Assembly: GCF_039621805.1 (NCBI RefSeq) | Contig: NZ_CP155073.1 | Span: 310,001 to 374,000, forward strand | Reading direction: 5' to 3' | From: Paraburkholderia sp. PREW-6R | GTDB taxonomy: Bacteria; Pseudomonadota; Gammaproteobacteria; Burkholderiales; Burkholderiaceae | Length of the DNA stretch: 64,000 nucleotides | In this document: positions 55,087 through 64,000 of the stretch, one piece after another | How the letters are laid out: each line of letters opens with the position of its first letter | How positions within the stretch are numbered: position 1 is the stretch's first letter | Position numbers and translations under genes: made by a program | The notes under the pieces: model-generated | Databases searched by the model: none | Told to the model about the DNA's origin: nothing | Seen by the model: the letters and a program-made list of their open reading frames with translations, nothing else

Positions 55087-55710
55087 ATGCCTCGCTCCAC
55101 ACCCTCTCGCGCCCACGGCGCCTCGTCCAAAGGCGGCAAGCCGCACGCCATTCGCATCATCGGCGGCGACTGGAAACGCACCCCTTTGCCCGTACTGGAT
55201 CTCGACGGCCTGCGTCCTACGCCCGACCGCGTGCGCGAAACGCTGTTCAACTGGCTCGGTCAGCGGCTGGACGGCCAGCGGTGCCTCGACCTGTTCGCCG
55301 GCAGCGGCGCGCTGGGTTTCGAGGCCGCGTCGCGCGGCGCGGCACGTGTGGTGATGGTGGAGCGCAACGCGCGGGCAGCCTCGCAATTGCGCGCCAATCA
55401 GGAGCGCCTCACCGCGCGCACGATCGAAATAGTGGAGGCCGACGGCTTGCGCCTTGCCGCGAGTCTCGCCCCGGGTTCGTTCGATGTCGTATTTCTTGAC
55501 CCGCCCTTTGCGCCCTTCGGTGACGGCCTGCTCGACAAGGCGCTGGCGCTGGCCGCGCCGCTGCTAGACGCTGACGGCTATCTGTACGTCGAATCCGGCG
55601 CAGCGCTCGAACTGGCAGGCAATGAGTCGCTTGCAGGCTGGGAAATCGTGAGGCAGGGCAAAGCGGGTGCGGTCCACTTTCATTTGCTGCAACGCGAAAA
55701 TAAGGAATAA
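55087..55710 (+). CDS. rsmD: 16S rRNA (guanine(966)-N2)-methyltransferase
   Basis: A 207-residue methyltransferase with IRIIGGDWKRTPLPVLD, RPTPDRVRETLFNWLG, the SAM loop LDLFAGSGALGFEAASRG and the catalytic FLDPPF. It methylates G966 of 16S rRNA. A 110-base spacer separates it from coaD. Confidence 0.95.
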   Translation: MPRSTPSRAHGASSKGGKPHAIRIIGGDWKRTPLPVLDLDGLRPTPDRVRETLFNWLGQRLDGQRCLDLFAGSGALGFEAASRGAARVVMVERNARAASQLRANQERLTARTIEIVEADGLRLAASLAPGSFDVVFLDPPFAPFGDGLLDKALALAAPLLDADGYLYVESGAALELAGNESLAGWEIVRQGKAGAVHFHLLQRENKE

Positions 55711-55820
55711 TGCGCGTTCAAAATAAGCGCCGGGCGGTTGCTGTTACGTGCGCGGCGGGTGCCACAATGCGTCACGTGGACGCTTTGACGTGCCCATTTG
55801 TCTGAAGAGAGGAGATTCTC

Positions 55821-56333
55821 ATGGTAGTCGCCGTGTACCCGGGCACGTTCGATCCGCTGACGCGCGGTCACGAAGACCTCGTTCGGCGCGCGTCGAGCAT
55901 TTTCGACACGCTGGTGGTCGGCGTCGCCGACAGCCGCAACAAGAAGCCATTTTTCACGCTTGAAGAGCGCCTCGACATCGCGCACGAAGTGCTCGGACAT
56001 TATCCAAACGTCCAGGTAATGAGCTTCAAAGGGCTACTGAAAGACTTCGTGCGAACCAACAATGCGCGCGTGATCGTGCGGGGTTTGCGCGCCGTGTCCG
56101 ACTTCGAGTACGAGTTCCAGATGGCGGGCATGAACCGCTACCTGTTGCCGGATGTGGAGACGATGTTCATGACGCCATCGGATCAATATCAGTTCATCTC
56201 GGGCACCATCGTCCGCGAAATCGCTCAGCTCGGCGGCGATGTCAGCAAATTCGTGTTTCCATCGGTCGAAAAACGGCTGAAGGAAAAGGTTGCCGCGTTG
56301 GACGCGAACAGCGCTTCGGCGGGCCAGCCGTAA
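55821..56333 (+). CDS. coaD: Phosphopantetheine adenylyltransferase
   Basis: A 170-residue nucleotidyltransferase with [19 protein letters not shown], the HxGH-type loop, [20 protein letters not shown] and [20 protein letters not shown]. It makes dephospho-CoA. AGAGGAGATTCTC precedes the ATG. Confidence 0.96.
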   Translation: MVVAVYPGTFDPLTRGHEDLVRRASSIFDTLVVGVADSRNKKPFFTLEERLDIAHEVLGHYPNVQVMSFKGLLKDFVRTNNARVIVRGLRAVSDFEYEFQMAGMNRYLLPDVETMFMTPSDQYQFISGTIVREIAQLGGDVSKFVFPSVEKRLKEKVAALDANSASAGQP

Positions 56334-56375
56334 CCGGCGTAAACTGTCGGTTTGACGGATCAAAGCCGGCTCTGA

Positions 56376-56654
<279 letters not shown>

Positions 56655-56671
56655 GGGTTCGCAGATGTGAC

Positions 56672-56702
56672 AAAGGCGAGGCTTCCTGCCTCGCCTTTTT
56701 TT
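56672..56702 (+). terminator. Intrinsic terminator after the ferredoxin gene
   Basis: Stem AAAGGCGAGG / CCTCGCCTTT (56672-56681 and 56689-56698), 7-base loop, then T residues to 56702. It can also read from the minus strand because of the A residues in front. Confidence 0.88.
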
Positions 56703-56749
56703 CGCGCTTCTTTCTTTGCGTCGCGGGCGCGCTCTCGCCTCGTTTATGT

Positions 56750-57829
56750 TTAACCGACGTACGCGCCAAAAATGTCGCGCAGCGCGTCGAGCAACACGTT
56801 GCACTCAGCGTCGGTACCGACCGAAATCCGCAAGTACTGATCGATGCGCGGCGCCTTGAAGTGGCGCACGAAAATCTCCTTCTCCCTGAGACACTGCACA
56901 AGCATCGCGGCATCGTAGCCGTCGTGTCGCACAAATAGCATGTTTGCCGCCGACGGCACCACGTCGAAGCCAAGTGCCGTCAGTCCGGCAGCGAGGTGCT
57001 CGCGACTCGCGATCACCTTCGCGCACGTGTCGCGGAACCAGGCTTCATCGACATACGCGGCGGTGGCGGCGACTTGAGCGAGGCGGTCGAGCGGGTAGGA
57101 ATTGAAGCTGTCCTTGACGCGATTCAGCGCGTCGATCAGTTCCGGGTTGCCGAACGCGAAGCCGACACGCATGCCGGCCAGCGAGCGTGCCTTCGACACG
57201 GTCTGGATCACCAGCAGGTTCGGATAGCGGTCGATCAGACCTATCGCCGATTCGGCGCCGAAGTCGACGTAGGCCTCGTCGATCACGACGACCGACTCCG
57301 TGTTTCGCGCAATCAGACGTTCGATATCGGTGAGCGGCAGCGGGCGGCCGGTCGGTGCGTTCGGGTTCGGGAAAAGCACGCCACCGTTGGGCGTTGCGTA
57401 GTCGTCCACGTTAAGTGCGAAGCTGGAGTCGAGCGCAATTGTCCTGTATTCGACCTCGAACAGCCGGGCGTAAGCGGGATAAAAGCTGTAAGTGATGTCC
57501 GGGAACAGCAGCGGCTTGTCGTGCTTGAGCAGCGCCTGGAAGGTGAGCGCGAGTACTTCGTCCGAACCATTGCCTGCGAAAACCTGCGCTGTAAGGATGC
57601 CGTGGTACGCCGCGACCGTTTCGCGCAACTTCAGCGCAGTCGGGTCCGGATAACGGCGCAGCGATTCGGCCGCGTCGCCTAATTCCTGACGGATCGCTTC
57701 GAGCACGCGCGGCGACGGCGGATAGGGATTTTCGTTGGTGTTCAGCTTCACCGGATGCGCGACCAGGGGCTGCTCGCCTGGCACATACGGCGTCAGATGG
57801 TGAACGACGTCACTCCAAAAGCGGCTCAA
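56750..57829 (-). CDS. hisC: Histidinol-phosphate aminotransferase
   Basis: A 359-residue class II aminotransferase. [14 protein letters not shown] near the start, [12 protein letters not shown], and the PLP lysine in [18 protein letters not shown] are family features. It acts in histidine synthesis, though no other his genes are near. The TTG at 57829 is chosen because AGGAG lies six bases upstream and [21 protein letters not shown] is the usual start; a longer frame overlaps the pth 3' end. Confidence 0.92.
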   Translation of the reverse strand: MSRFWSDVVHHLTPYVPGEQPLVAHPVKLNTNENPYPPSPRVLEAIRQELGDAAESLRRYPDPTALKLRETVAAYHGILTAQVFAGNGSDEVLALTFQALLKHDKPLLFPDITYSFYPAYARLFEVEYRTIALDSSFALNVDDYATPNGGVLFPNPNAPTGRPLPLTDIERLIARNTESVVVIDEAYVDFGAESAIGLIDRYPNLLVIQTVSKARSLAGMRVGFAFGNPELIDALNRVKDSFNSYPLDRLAQVAATAAYVDEAWFRDTCAKVIASREHLAAGLTALGFDVVPSAANMLFVRHDGYDAAMLVQCLREKEIFVRHFKAPRIDQYLRISVGTDAECNVLLDALRDIFGAYVG

Positions 57830-57896
57830 GCGGTTCTCCTGTTCGTGTGGCTGTAAAGCTGCGGCAACGTGAGACAGTGCGACGCGCTGGAATCCA

Positions 57897-58499
57897 TCAG
57901 CCATTGCGATGCAGTTGCATCATCGCGCGCTCGAGTTCACCCTTGATGACCTGTGGCATTACGGCGAGCGCACGTTCAATGGAAGCGTCAATCACTTCCT
58001 GTTCCTCGCGCCGCGGCGGTTTCAGCACAAAGTTGGCGACGTCCGGCTTGGCGCCGGCGCGGGCGCTTTCCGGAATCAGGTCACGAGGATGGCCAATGCC
58101 GATCCGCAGTCGCCAATATTGTTGCGATGACAGATGAGCGGTGATGTCTTTCAACCCATTGTGGCCGCCGCTGCCGCCGCCGAGCTTCAGCTTGACGCTG
58201 CCGGGCGGCAAGTCGAGTTCGTCGTGCACGACCAGAATCTCGTCGGGAAGAATTTTGAAGAACTGTGCAACCGCGACGACGGACTGACCGGAGCGGTTCA
58301 TGTAGGTTTGCGGTTCCAGCAGATGTACTTCCTCGCCGTGCAGGCGGGCTTTGGCATAGAAACCGTGGAAGCGTCGCTCGTCGCGCAGTGTCGTTCCTGC
58401 TTCGCGCGCCAGTTGATCGACCAGCCAGAAGCCGGCGTTATGGCGCGTCACGGTGTATTCGGCGCCCGGATTGCCGAGGCCGACGATCAGCTTGATCAT
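57897..58499 (-). CDS. pth: Peptidyl-tRNA hydrolase
   Basis: A 200-residue Pth. [19 protein letters not shown] holds the catalytic His, with [10 protein letters not shown] and [27 protein letters not shown] after it. It releases peptides from stalled peptidyl-tRNA. It lies downstream of rplY, from which a strong terminator separates it. Confidence 0.95.
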   Translation of the reverse strand: MIKLIVGLGNPGAEYTVTRHNAGFWLVDQLAREAGTTLRDERRFHGFYAKARLHGEEVHLLEPQTYMNRSGQSVVAVAQFFKILPDEILVVHDELDLPPGSVKLKLGGGSGGHNGLKDITAHLSSQQYWRLRIGIGHPRDLIPESARAGAKPDVANFVLKPPRREEQEVIDASIERALAVMPQVIKGELERAMMQLHRNG

Positions 58500-58562
58500 G
58501 ATTGCGTAGATCCATCTGGCTCAGGAGTCGAACATACCGAGCCCAAAAAGCCGAAAGAAGCC

Positions 58563-58596
58563 GAAAAAAAACCCGCCGGGGCGAACCTCGGCGGGT
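58563..58596 (-). terminator. Intrinsic terminator of rplY
   Basis: An 11-bp stem (arms 58571-58581 and 58586-58596, one G-T pair) with a 4-base loop. On the minus strand it is followed by eight T residues. Confidence 0.9.
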
Positions 58597-58659
58597 GACA
58601 TCGACCGTCTCATTGAGACGGATCGAGAGGATTGCGTTGCTTGTCGCCTTGCTGGCAAG

Positions 58660-59280
58660 TTAAGCAGCCGGCGTTTCGCCTTCAGCTTGACCAGCGGCTT
58701 CATCTTCCGACACCACGCCAGCCGGGATCGTAGCTGCAGCCAGAACCGGGTTTTCTGCCGCGACGTGAGCCACCAGCGCCACACCTTCCGGCAGCTTGAT
58801 GTCGTTCGCGTGAATCGAGTGGCCTGCTTCGATCGAAGCCAAGTCGACTTCAATGAATTCCGGCAGTGCCGACGGCAGGCACTCGACTTCGATTTCGTTC
58901 AGAACGTGCGTGATAACCGCGCTCGACAGCTTCACTGCCGGGTTGGTTTCCTGGTTCATGAAGTGCAGCGGCACCTTGGTGTGCAACTTCTTCTTCGCGT
59001 CGACACGTTGGAAGTCCACGTGCAGAACGAGCTGACGGAACGGGTGGTATTGCACGTCGCGCAGCAGCACCTGTTGCGTGTTGCCTGCCACTTCCAGTTC
59101 GAGAATCGACGAGTGGAAAACTTCTTTCTTCAGCGCGTGCCACAGTGCGTTGTGGTCCAGTTCGACCAATTGCGTTTCAGCACCAGCGCCATATACGATG
59201 CCCGGGGTCTTTCCCGAGTTACGCAGGCGGCGGCTCGCACCCGTACCTTGCAAAGAACGCTCGAAAGCGACTACTTTCAT
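58660..59280 (-). CDS. rplY: Ribosomal protein L25 / general stress protein Ctc
   Basis: A 206-residue long-form L25 (Ctc type): the 5S-rRNA-binding N-terminal domain ([31 protein letters not shown]) and a C-terminal TL5-like domain with an acidic tail. It is longer than the 94-residue E. coli form. GGAG stands before the ATG at 59280. It follows prs, but a terminator lies between them. Confidence 0.94.
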   Translation of the reverse strand: MKVVAFERSLQGTGASRRLRNSGKTPGIVYGAGAETQLVELDHNALWHALKKEVFHSSILELEVAGNTQQVLLRDVQYHPFRQLVLHVDFQRVDAKKKLHTKVPLHFMNQETNPAVKLSSAVITHVLNEIEVECLPSALPEFIEVDLASIEAGHSIHANDIKLPEGVALVAHVAAENPVLAAATIPAGVVSEDEAAGQAEGETPAA

Positions 59281-59316
59281 TTTGAATCTCCATTGCACTG
59301 CCCGCGACCAGGCAGT

Positions 59317-59353
59317 AAAAACGGGGCCTCCAAGCCGTAATGGCTGAGGCCCC
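59317..59353 (-). terminator. Intrinsic terminator of prs
   Basis: A two-part stem, GGGGCCTC/GAGGCCCC (59323-59330 and 59346-59353) with inner AGCC/GGCT, followed on the minus strand by GTTTTT. Confidence 0.82.
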
Positions 59354-59442
59354 AGAACTGCGGCACGAACCTTCGTTCGTTCGCGCCGATTGTGCAAAAG
59401 CGCAGCATTGCACGGATGCAGACGCTGCGCCTTCGCAAATAC

Positions 59443-60399
59443 TTAACTTTCAGCGAACAGCGACATGACCGAATCGCCGCGGCGAATCCGCGAGAACGTT
59501 TCGGCCAGCAGGCCGGCGCTGGTCAACGAACGGATCTTTGCGCACGAGCGGGCTTCTTCGCCGAGCGGGATCGTGTCCGTGACAACCAGTTCGTCGAGCG
59601 CGGAGGCTGCAATACGCTCGCCTGCGCCGCCGGACAGAACCGGGTGCGTAGCGTAAGCGAAAACCTGCTTCGCGCCACGTTCCTTCAAAACTTGTGCTGC
59701 CTTGCAAAGCGTGCCGGCAGTGTCGACCATGTCGTCCATGATCACGCAGGTACGGCCCTCGACTTCACCGATGATATTCATCACCTCGGCGACGTTCGCC
59801 TTCGGACGACGCTTGTCGATGATCGCGAGATCGCAGTTCAGCTGCTTTGCCAACGCCCGCGCACGTACCACGCCGCCGACGTCCGGCGAAACGACCAGCA
59901 GGTTCTCGTAGTTCTGCTTGCGCAGATCGCCGAGCAGCACGGGCGTAGCGTAGATATTGTCGACCGGAATGTCGAAGAAGCCCTGGATCTGGTCAGCGTG
60001 CAGATCCATTGTGATGATCCGCTCGACGCCCGCGATTTCCAGCATGTTCGCCACGATCTTCGCCGAAATGGCGACGCGCGCCGAACGAGGGCGACGATCT
60101 TGACGTGCATAACCGAAGTAGGGAATGGCTGCGGTGATCCGGCCAGCAGATGCGCGTTTGAGCGCATCGACCATGATCATCAGCTCCATCAAGTTGTCAT
60201 TCGCCGGTGCGCACGTGGACTGCAGGACGAAAACATCCTTGCCACGCACGTTTTCCTGAATCTCGACCTGAATTTCGCCGTCTGAGAAACGGCTAACCAT
60301 TGCTTTGCCGAGGGGAATACCGAGGATCTTGACGACTTCCTGTGCAAGCGCAGGATTTGCGTTGCCAGTAAAAACCATCAGGCCGTCATGGCTGCTCAT
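59443..60399 (-). CDS. prs: Ribose-phosphate pyrophosphokinase
   Basis: A 318-residue class I PRPP synthetase with [79 protein letters not shown] and the PRPP loop [17 protein letters not shown]. It makes PRPP for nucleotides, histidine and tryptophan. It is downstream of tRNA-Gln and ispE, a conserved order. Confidence 0.97.
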   Translation of the reverse strand: MSSHDGLMVFTGNANPALAQEVVKILGIPLGKAMVSRFSDGEIQVEIQENVRGKDVFVLQSTCAPANDNLMELMIMVDALKRASAGRITAAIPYFGYARQDRRPRSARVAISAKIVANMLEIAGVERIITMDLHADQIQGFFDIPVDNIYATPVLLGDLRKQNYENLLVVSPDVGGVVRARALAKQLNCDLAIIDKRRPKANVAEVMNIIGEVEGRTCVIMDDMVDTAGTLCKAAQVLKERGAKQVFAYATHPVLSGGAGERIAASALDELVVTDTIPLGEEARSCAKIRSLTSAGLLAETFSRIRRGDSVMSLFAES

Positions 60400-60445
60400 C
60401 GTGCACCTATTTCAGGCTGGGGGCGAGGGGAACTGCGAGAAAATT

Positions 60446-60522
60446 TGGCAGGGGAGAAAGGATTCGAACCTTTGCATGCCGGAATCAAAATCCGGTGCCT
60501 TAACCAGCTTGGCGACTCCCCT
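60446..60522 (-). tRNA. tRNA-Gln (anticodon TTG)
   Basis: A 77-base tRNA on the minus strand with CCA encoded. Acceptor AGGGGAG pairs with CTCCCCT; the anticodon stem CCGGA/TCCGG holds loop TTTTGAT, giving anticodon TTG for CAA codons. The T-arm is AAAGG-TTCGAAT-CCTTT. It lies between ispE and prs, probably on the same transcript. Confidence 0.95.
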
Positions 60523-60574
60523 ACACTAACTTTGAGCCCCGCCGAACGTGGAGTTTCGTTCGACGATGCAAAAC

Positions 60575-61456
60575 TTATGACGCGAAAGCGAAGAGTGGAT
60601 GCTGATCGAGGCCTGCTGCCACTGCGCTGTTCCATTCGCGAGGCAGTTTGGCTTGCACCACTTCTGCCTCAGCTTGACTACGGAACGCTGCAAAGACACT
60701 TGCACCTGATCCGGACATCCGCGCTGGTGCGACGTTCTCAAACCATCGCAGCACTTGCGCTACTTCCGCGTATTTTCCCACGACAACCGGCTGCATGTCA
60801 TTCCGGCCAAAACTCTCCGGCCATTCAGTGTTGCAGCTAAGTTCTGCAGGAAAGTCCGTAATTATTAGGGACTTTGAATTCCGTGTCAACGCTTTTTCGG
60901 AAAAAATCGCTGCGGTTGGAACCTGAACCCGCGGCGTCACTACCAGGAAATGACGCGGCGGCAATTGTACAACGTCTAAAGCCTCTCCGACACCCTCCGC
61001 AAACGCATTTTTGCCGAAGACGAAAAATGGCACGTCGGCGCCGAGTTTCAACGCGAGCGCCTGCAATTCGAGTCGCGGCAAATCGAGCTTCCACAAACGG
61101 TTCAATGCCAACAGCGTGGTGGCTGCATCGGAGCTGCCGCCGCCGAGGCCCGCACCCATCGGCAGCCGCTTGTCGATTTCGATATCGACGCCGTGCCGCG
61201 AACCCGTGTGCGCTTTCAGAAGCGTCGCAGCGCGCACGGTGAGATCGTGCTCGGCCGGGACGTCGGCGATTTCAGTGCGGCGCGTGATAAGCCCATCGTC
61301 GCGCCGCGTGAAGTGCAGCGTGTCGCCCCAGTTCAGCAACTGGAAAACGGTTTGCAGCGTGTGATAGCCATCGGGACGACGGCCCGTGATGTGCAGGAAC
61401 AGGTTGAGTTTCGCTGGCGCGAGACAATCGCGCAGCGAGTCGGTAGTTTCAATCAT
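60575..61456 (-). CDS. ispE: 4-diphosphocytidyl-2-C-methyl-D-erythritol kinase
   Basis: A 293-residue GHMP kinase: [20 protein letters not shown] near the start, the ATP loop [17 protein letters not shown], and the C-terminal [13 protein letters not shown]. It phosphorylates an intermediate of the non-mevalonate isoprenoid route. The ATG at 61456 is used; 16 codons upstream are not conserved. Followed on the same strand by tRNA-Gln and prs. Confidence 0.95.
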   Translation of the reverse strand: MIETTDSLRDCLAPAKLNLFLHITGRRPDGYHTLQTVFQLLNWGDTLHFTRRDDGLITRRTEIADVPAEHDLTVRAATLLKAHTGSRHGVDIEIDKRLPMGAGLGGGSSDAATTLLALNRLWKLDLPRLELQALALKLGADVPFFVFGKNAFAEGVGEALDVVQLPPRHFLVVTPRVQVPTAAIFSEKALTRNSKSLIITDFPAELSCNTEWPESFGRNDMQPVVVGKYAEVAQVLRWFENVAPARMSGSGASVFAAFRSQAEAEVVQAKLPREWNSAVAAGLDQHPLFAFAS

Positions 61457-61520
61457 GAGTCGGCTACGTGCGCCACGAGGCGCTAAAAGTGCGGCAGGCC
61501 GCACGCGCGAGTGAACGCGG

Positions 61521-62153
61521 TTACTGATCCAGCACGAGCTTGATGTCGAGCGGCGGTTCCGAACGGCTCAGATTGAGCCGCTTCACACCGGTGGCGGGGG
61601 CGTCGGCATACGCGAGATAGTCGATCGTCCAGCCGTCCTGGGTAATCTGCTTGAGCCGCGCAGGTTGTTCGGGGTCTTTCTCCGTCTTTGCGCGCGACGT
61701 TGGCGCCGGCGACGGCTGCAACCAGTAACGCAGCCCTTCGACGGGCAACGCGAAGCCGAGCGCGTTCTGCATCAGCGTGGACACATTGTCGGCGGTAAGC
61801 GGCTGACGGTTCGGCAACTCGAGGGTGGCCGAAGCCGGCGACGACGTGACGATCGCCAGCGTCTGCCCCAACGGGTTGCGCAACTGCAAGGTCACGGTGT
61901 CGCCTATTTCCTGCCACGAGAAATTGCCGTACGCGTTACGCTGCTGGCCGTTCTGGTCGTTGTACTGAATGGCAAAGCGGCCCTGGTAACTGCGGCTCGT
62001 CTGTGCGGTGACGGAGGTCGCCGCGTTCGACGTGGACGGCCCCTGTGGTTTCACCGAAGCACACCCGGCAAGCGCGACAACCGCCGCCGCTACGAAGCCA
62101 AGCGCCGCGCCACGCGGCGCCTGGGGAAAGGAAATTAAGCGGGAAAGGCGCAT
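61521..62153 (-). CDS. lolB: Outer-membrane lipoprotein assembly protein LolB
   Basis: A 210-residue lipoprotein with lipobox LAGC near residue 30 and the LolB fold: [35 protein letters not shown] and [17 protein letters not shown]. It accepts lipoproteins from LolA and inserts them into the outer membrane. Its ATG overlaps the upstream stop (TGATG), so it is coupled to the TPR gene. lolB-ispE is a conserved pair. Confidence 0.93.
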   Translation of the reverse strand: MRLSRLISFPQAPRGAALGFVAAAVVALAGCASVKPQGPSTSNAATSVTAQTSRSYQGRFAIQYNDQNGQQRNAYGNFSWQEIGDTVTLQLRNPLGQTLAIVTSSPASATLELPNRQPLTADNVSTLMQNALGFALPVEGLRYWLQPSPAPTSRAKTEKDPEQPARLKQITQDGWTIDYLAYADAPATGVKRLNLSRSEPPLDIKLVLDQ

Positions 62154-63994
62154 CAAAGATCGTTCACCTGAAGTCGTTGGAGCGTTTTGACGAGCGTGTC
62201 GTTATCGGGTTCGAGCTTGCGTGCATCGCGGAACGCGGCGCGCGCCTGATCCTGTGCGCCGGTTTTCCACAACACTTCGCCGAGGTGCGCGCCGATTTCG
62301 GCATTCGGCTGAATGTCATAAGCCTTGCGCAACAGCCTGATCGCGTCCGACGTGTCACCCATCCGGTATTTGACCCAGCCGACGCTATCCATGATGAACG
62401 CGTCGTTTGGCGCCAGTGACGATGCCTTCTCGACCAGCTTGTCCGCCTCGGCCAGACGCTGACCGCGATCGGCGAGCGAATAGCCAAGCGCGTTGTACGC
62501 CTGTGGATTGTCCGGCTGAGTCTGGATCAGCTTGCGCAATTGCGCTTCCATCACGTCGTAATGGCCGTTCTTTTCCGCGGACATCGCGTAGTCATAGGCG
62601 AGGTCGGGGTCGTCGGGGAACATGGCCGTGGCCTGCTGCAGGCGCGACTCGGCTTCCGGATAGCGCTTCGCGTCGAACAGGATTGCTGCGTCCGTGCGTG
62701 CGATCAGCGCCTGGTCACGCGGATCGGGCGACTGCAGATTGGCGAGCAGCCTGCGCGCGTCGTCGGTCTTGCCCTGCTTCGCGAGCAGTTGCGCGCGCGT
62801 GATCTGCGAAGGCACGTACTGCTGGCTCGACGGCGAAATCTTGTTCAGCCAGTCGCTAGCCGCCGCTTCGTTCTTCTGCTCCAGCGACAACTGCGCGAGA
62901 TAGATATACGCTTGCCCCGGATCGGCGCCCGGCGTCTTTTCGGCCTGAGACGCATACTGCGTCAGATAGCTCTGTGCGTCGTCGTAATTCTTCTGCTGAA
63001 TCTTGATCAACGCGAGCGCCATGAGCGGCGTGAGATCGTTCGCGTTGTTCTTGTGCATGATCTCGAACTGCTTCTGCGCGTCGTCGAGACGGTCGCTCGC
63101 GAGATACAGCTGGGCAAGCGCAAGACGCGCGTCATGCGACTTCGGGTTCTGCTGCACGTATTTTTCGAGCGACGCAATGCCTTCCTTGCGCTCCTCCGGA
63201 CCCATCTGCGACAACATCAACGCCGCCGGCAAAAAGTCGGGCTTCAGCGTGAGCGCCTGTTCGAGCGACTTGCGCGCGCCGGGCTGATCGTCTGCGAGAA
63301 GCTGCTGGCGTGCGATCGCCAACTGCGCTTCCGGACGGTTCATGTCGTTCTTCAGCAGGTCTTGCAGCACATGCAGGCCGCCGACCCGATTCGGGCCGCG
63401 CGCGAGCAGCAGTTGCAACGCGAGGATCGCATTGCCGCGGTTGTCGGGCGGCACCTTCGTCATTTCGTTCGCAAGCAGCGGCTCGGCGTCGTCGGGCTTG
63501 CCGGAGAGCACCAGCAGCGACGCATCCAGCTGCGCGGCGCGCTCCGAACTCGGCGCATACTGCTGCCACAACTGCGCAGCGGTCAGTGCGTCCGACGGGC
63601 TCTGCGCAGCCAGCGCGATCTCGGTGGCGCGCTGCGCCATGCGCGGATCGTGCGTGTCGCGTGCGAGCGCGAGGTAGGTCTGATAGGCCGGCGCCGGCTG
63701 ATCACGTTGCAACGCGACTTCAGCGGCGAGCACCTGGAAAACGATCTGGCTCGTCAGCGGCACGCTGGGCAAAGACTTCTGATCTTCCGCCGTGGCCGGA
63801 CCCAGCGGCTCGGGCAGCGTGACGGACGTGTCATCGGAGTCCGGCGAAGGGTCCTGCGCATGTGCGGGTACGGCCGCCAGCGCCCAGACGGCGAGCGCGG
63901 CCGCACCCAGCATCCGGCGGGCGGACACGGTGTGCGGCACGCGGGATGCGCTAGCCGGGCGCTTTGAAAACAGCTTCACGAAGGACAAGTTCAT
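62153..63994 (-). CDS. Periplasmic tetratricopeptide-repeat protein
   Basis: A 613-residue protein with a signal peptide (cleaved near AHA-QD, about residue 47) and a long array of TPR-like helix pairs from about 75 to 605, for example AYNALGYSLADRGQRLAEADKLVEKASSLAPNDAF. TPR arrays bind partner proteins; location next to lolB suggests outer-membrane or cell-envelope assembly. The start codon lies 6 bases from the window end, so its ribosome binding site cannot be seen. Function otherwise unknown. Confidence 0.85.
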   Translation of the reverse strand: MNLSFVKLFSKRPASASRVPHTVSARRMLGAAALAVWALAAVPAHAQDPSPDSDDTSVTLPEPLGPATAEDQKSLPSVPLTSQIVFQVLAAEVALQRDQPAPAYQTYLALARDTHDPRMAQRATEIALAAQSPSDALTAAQLWQQYAPSSERAAQLDASLLVLSGKPDDAEPLLANEMTKVPPDNRGNAILALQLLLARGPNRVGGLHVLQDLLKNDMNRPEAQLAIARQQLLADDQPGARKSLEQALTLKPDFLPAALMLSQMGPEERKEGIASLEKYVQQNPKSHDARLALAQLYLASDRLDDAQKQFEIMHKNNANDLTPLMALALIKIQQKNYDDAQSYLTQYASQAEKTPGADPGQAYIYLAQLSLEQKNEAAASDWLNKISPSSQQYVPSQITRAQLLAKQGKTDDARRLLANLQSPDPRDQALIARTDAAILFDAKRYPEAESRLQQATAMFPDDPDLAYDYAMSAEKNGHYDVMEAQLRKLIQTQPDNPQAYNALGYSLADRGQRLAEADKLVEKASSLAPNDAFIMDSVGWVKYRMGDTSDAIRLLRKAYDIQPNAEIGAHLGEVLWKTGAQDQARAAFRDARKLEPDNDTLVKTLQRLQVNDL

Positions 63995-64000
63995 GGAAAT

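Noticed and set aside
62540..63967. 475-codon plus-strand frame opposite the TPR gene
   Set aside because: Arg-rich shadow without features; the minus strand has a signal peptide and TPR helices.

Overview
The window is a gene-dense, high-GC stretch of chromosome that reads as a beta-proteobacterium of the Burkholderia/Paraburkholderia group. The basis is gene order and protein types: the ubiK-comM-glnK-amtB-gshA-gshB-PTS run, the ctaC-ctaD-ctaG-ctaE-SURF1-ctaA-ctaB-sco oxidase block, cydP-cydA-cydB-cydX, and the lolB-ispE-tRNA-Gln-prs-rplY-pth core run. I could not run any search, so the genus is an inference from recognised families and synteny. There are no rRNAs, insertion sequences, prophage or CRISPR arrays, and one tRNA. 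Nearly all genes are core-genome types with uniform composition.

Layout. 1-2.6 kb: C4-dicarboxylate two-component system (dctB, cut by the left edge, and dctD). 2.6-6.4 kb: a TlpA-like thioredoxin, a small lipoprotein, comM and ubiK. 6.4-8.7 kb: glnK-amtB behind a sigma-54 promoter. 8.9-14.6 kb: glutathione synthesis (gshA, gshB), then a stand-alone EIIA-Man, HPr and enzyme I. 14.7-18.2 kb: a ThiF/MoeB enzyme, a C-terminal processing protease and gpmA. 18.3-20.7 kb: yibN-grxC-secB-gpsA. 20.8-23.7 kb: macrodomain protein, trmL, a ComF-type protein, a BioC-like methyltransferase. 23.8-34.8 kb: the aa3-type cytochrome c oxidase locus with its assembly factors and the heme O/heme A pathway. 35-37 kb: metQ-like binding protein and a MarR-GNAT regulator. 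37.2-44.8 kb: a complete N-acetylglucosamine PTS operon (GntR regulator, nagA, SIS-type deaminase, EIIA-HPr-EI fusion, EIICB). 45-48.2 kb: cytochrome bd oxidase operon including two very small subunit genes. 48.5-50.8 kb: rpoH under a perfect CIRCE element, a PagL-type lipid A deacylase and an NTF2-like protein. 50.9-53.5 kb: a YbiB/TrpD2-like protein, a fumarylacetoacetase-family hydrolase and a zeta-class GST isomerase. 53.7-64 kb: ftsY, rsmD, coaD, a ferredoxin, hisC, pth, rplY, prs, tRNA-Gln, ispE, lolB and a TPR protein.

How the parts work together. Two terminal oxidases are encoded: the aa3 locus is almost self-contained (structural subunits, Cu delivery by Cox11 and SCO, heme A synthesis, SURF1), and the bd operon gives a high-affinity alternative. 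Two phosphoenolpyruvate entry points to phosphotransfer are present: the separate HPr/EI next to an EIIA-Man, and the fused EIIA-HPr-EI serving the GlcNAc permease.

The points most worth a second look are the subunit II / cytochrome c / OmpA-like triple-domain oxidase protein with peptidoglycan-binding residues kept, the NagE protein with a second EIIB-like domain that lacks the phosphorylated cysteine, the CIRCE operator in front of rpoH, a repeated decamer in the nag regulatory region, and a 17-codon reading frame overlapping the start of a small oxidase-assembly gene. I found no clearly new defence, mobile or biosynthetic system.
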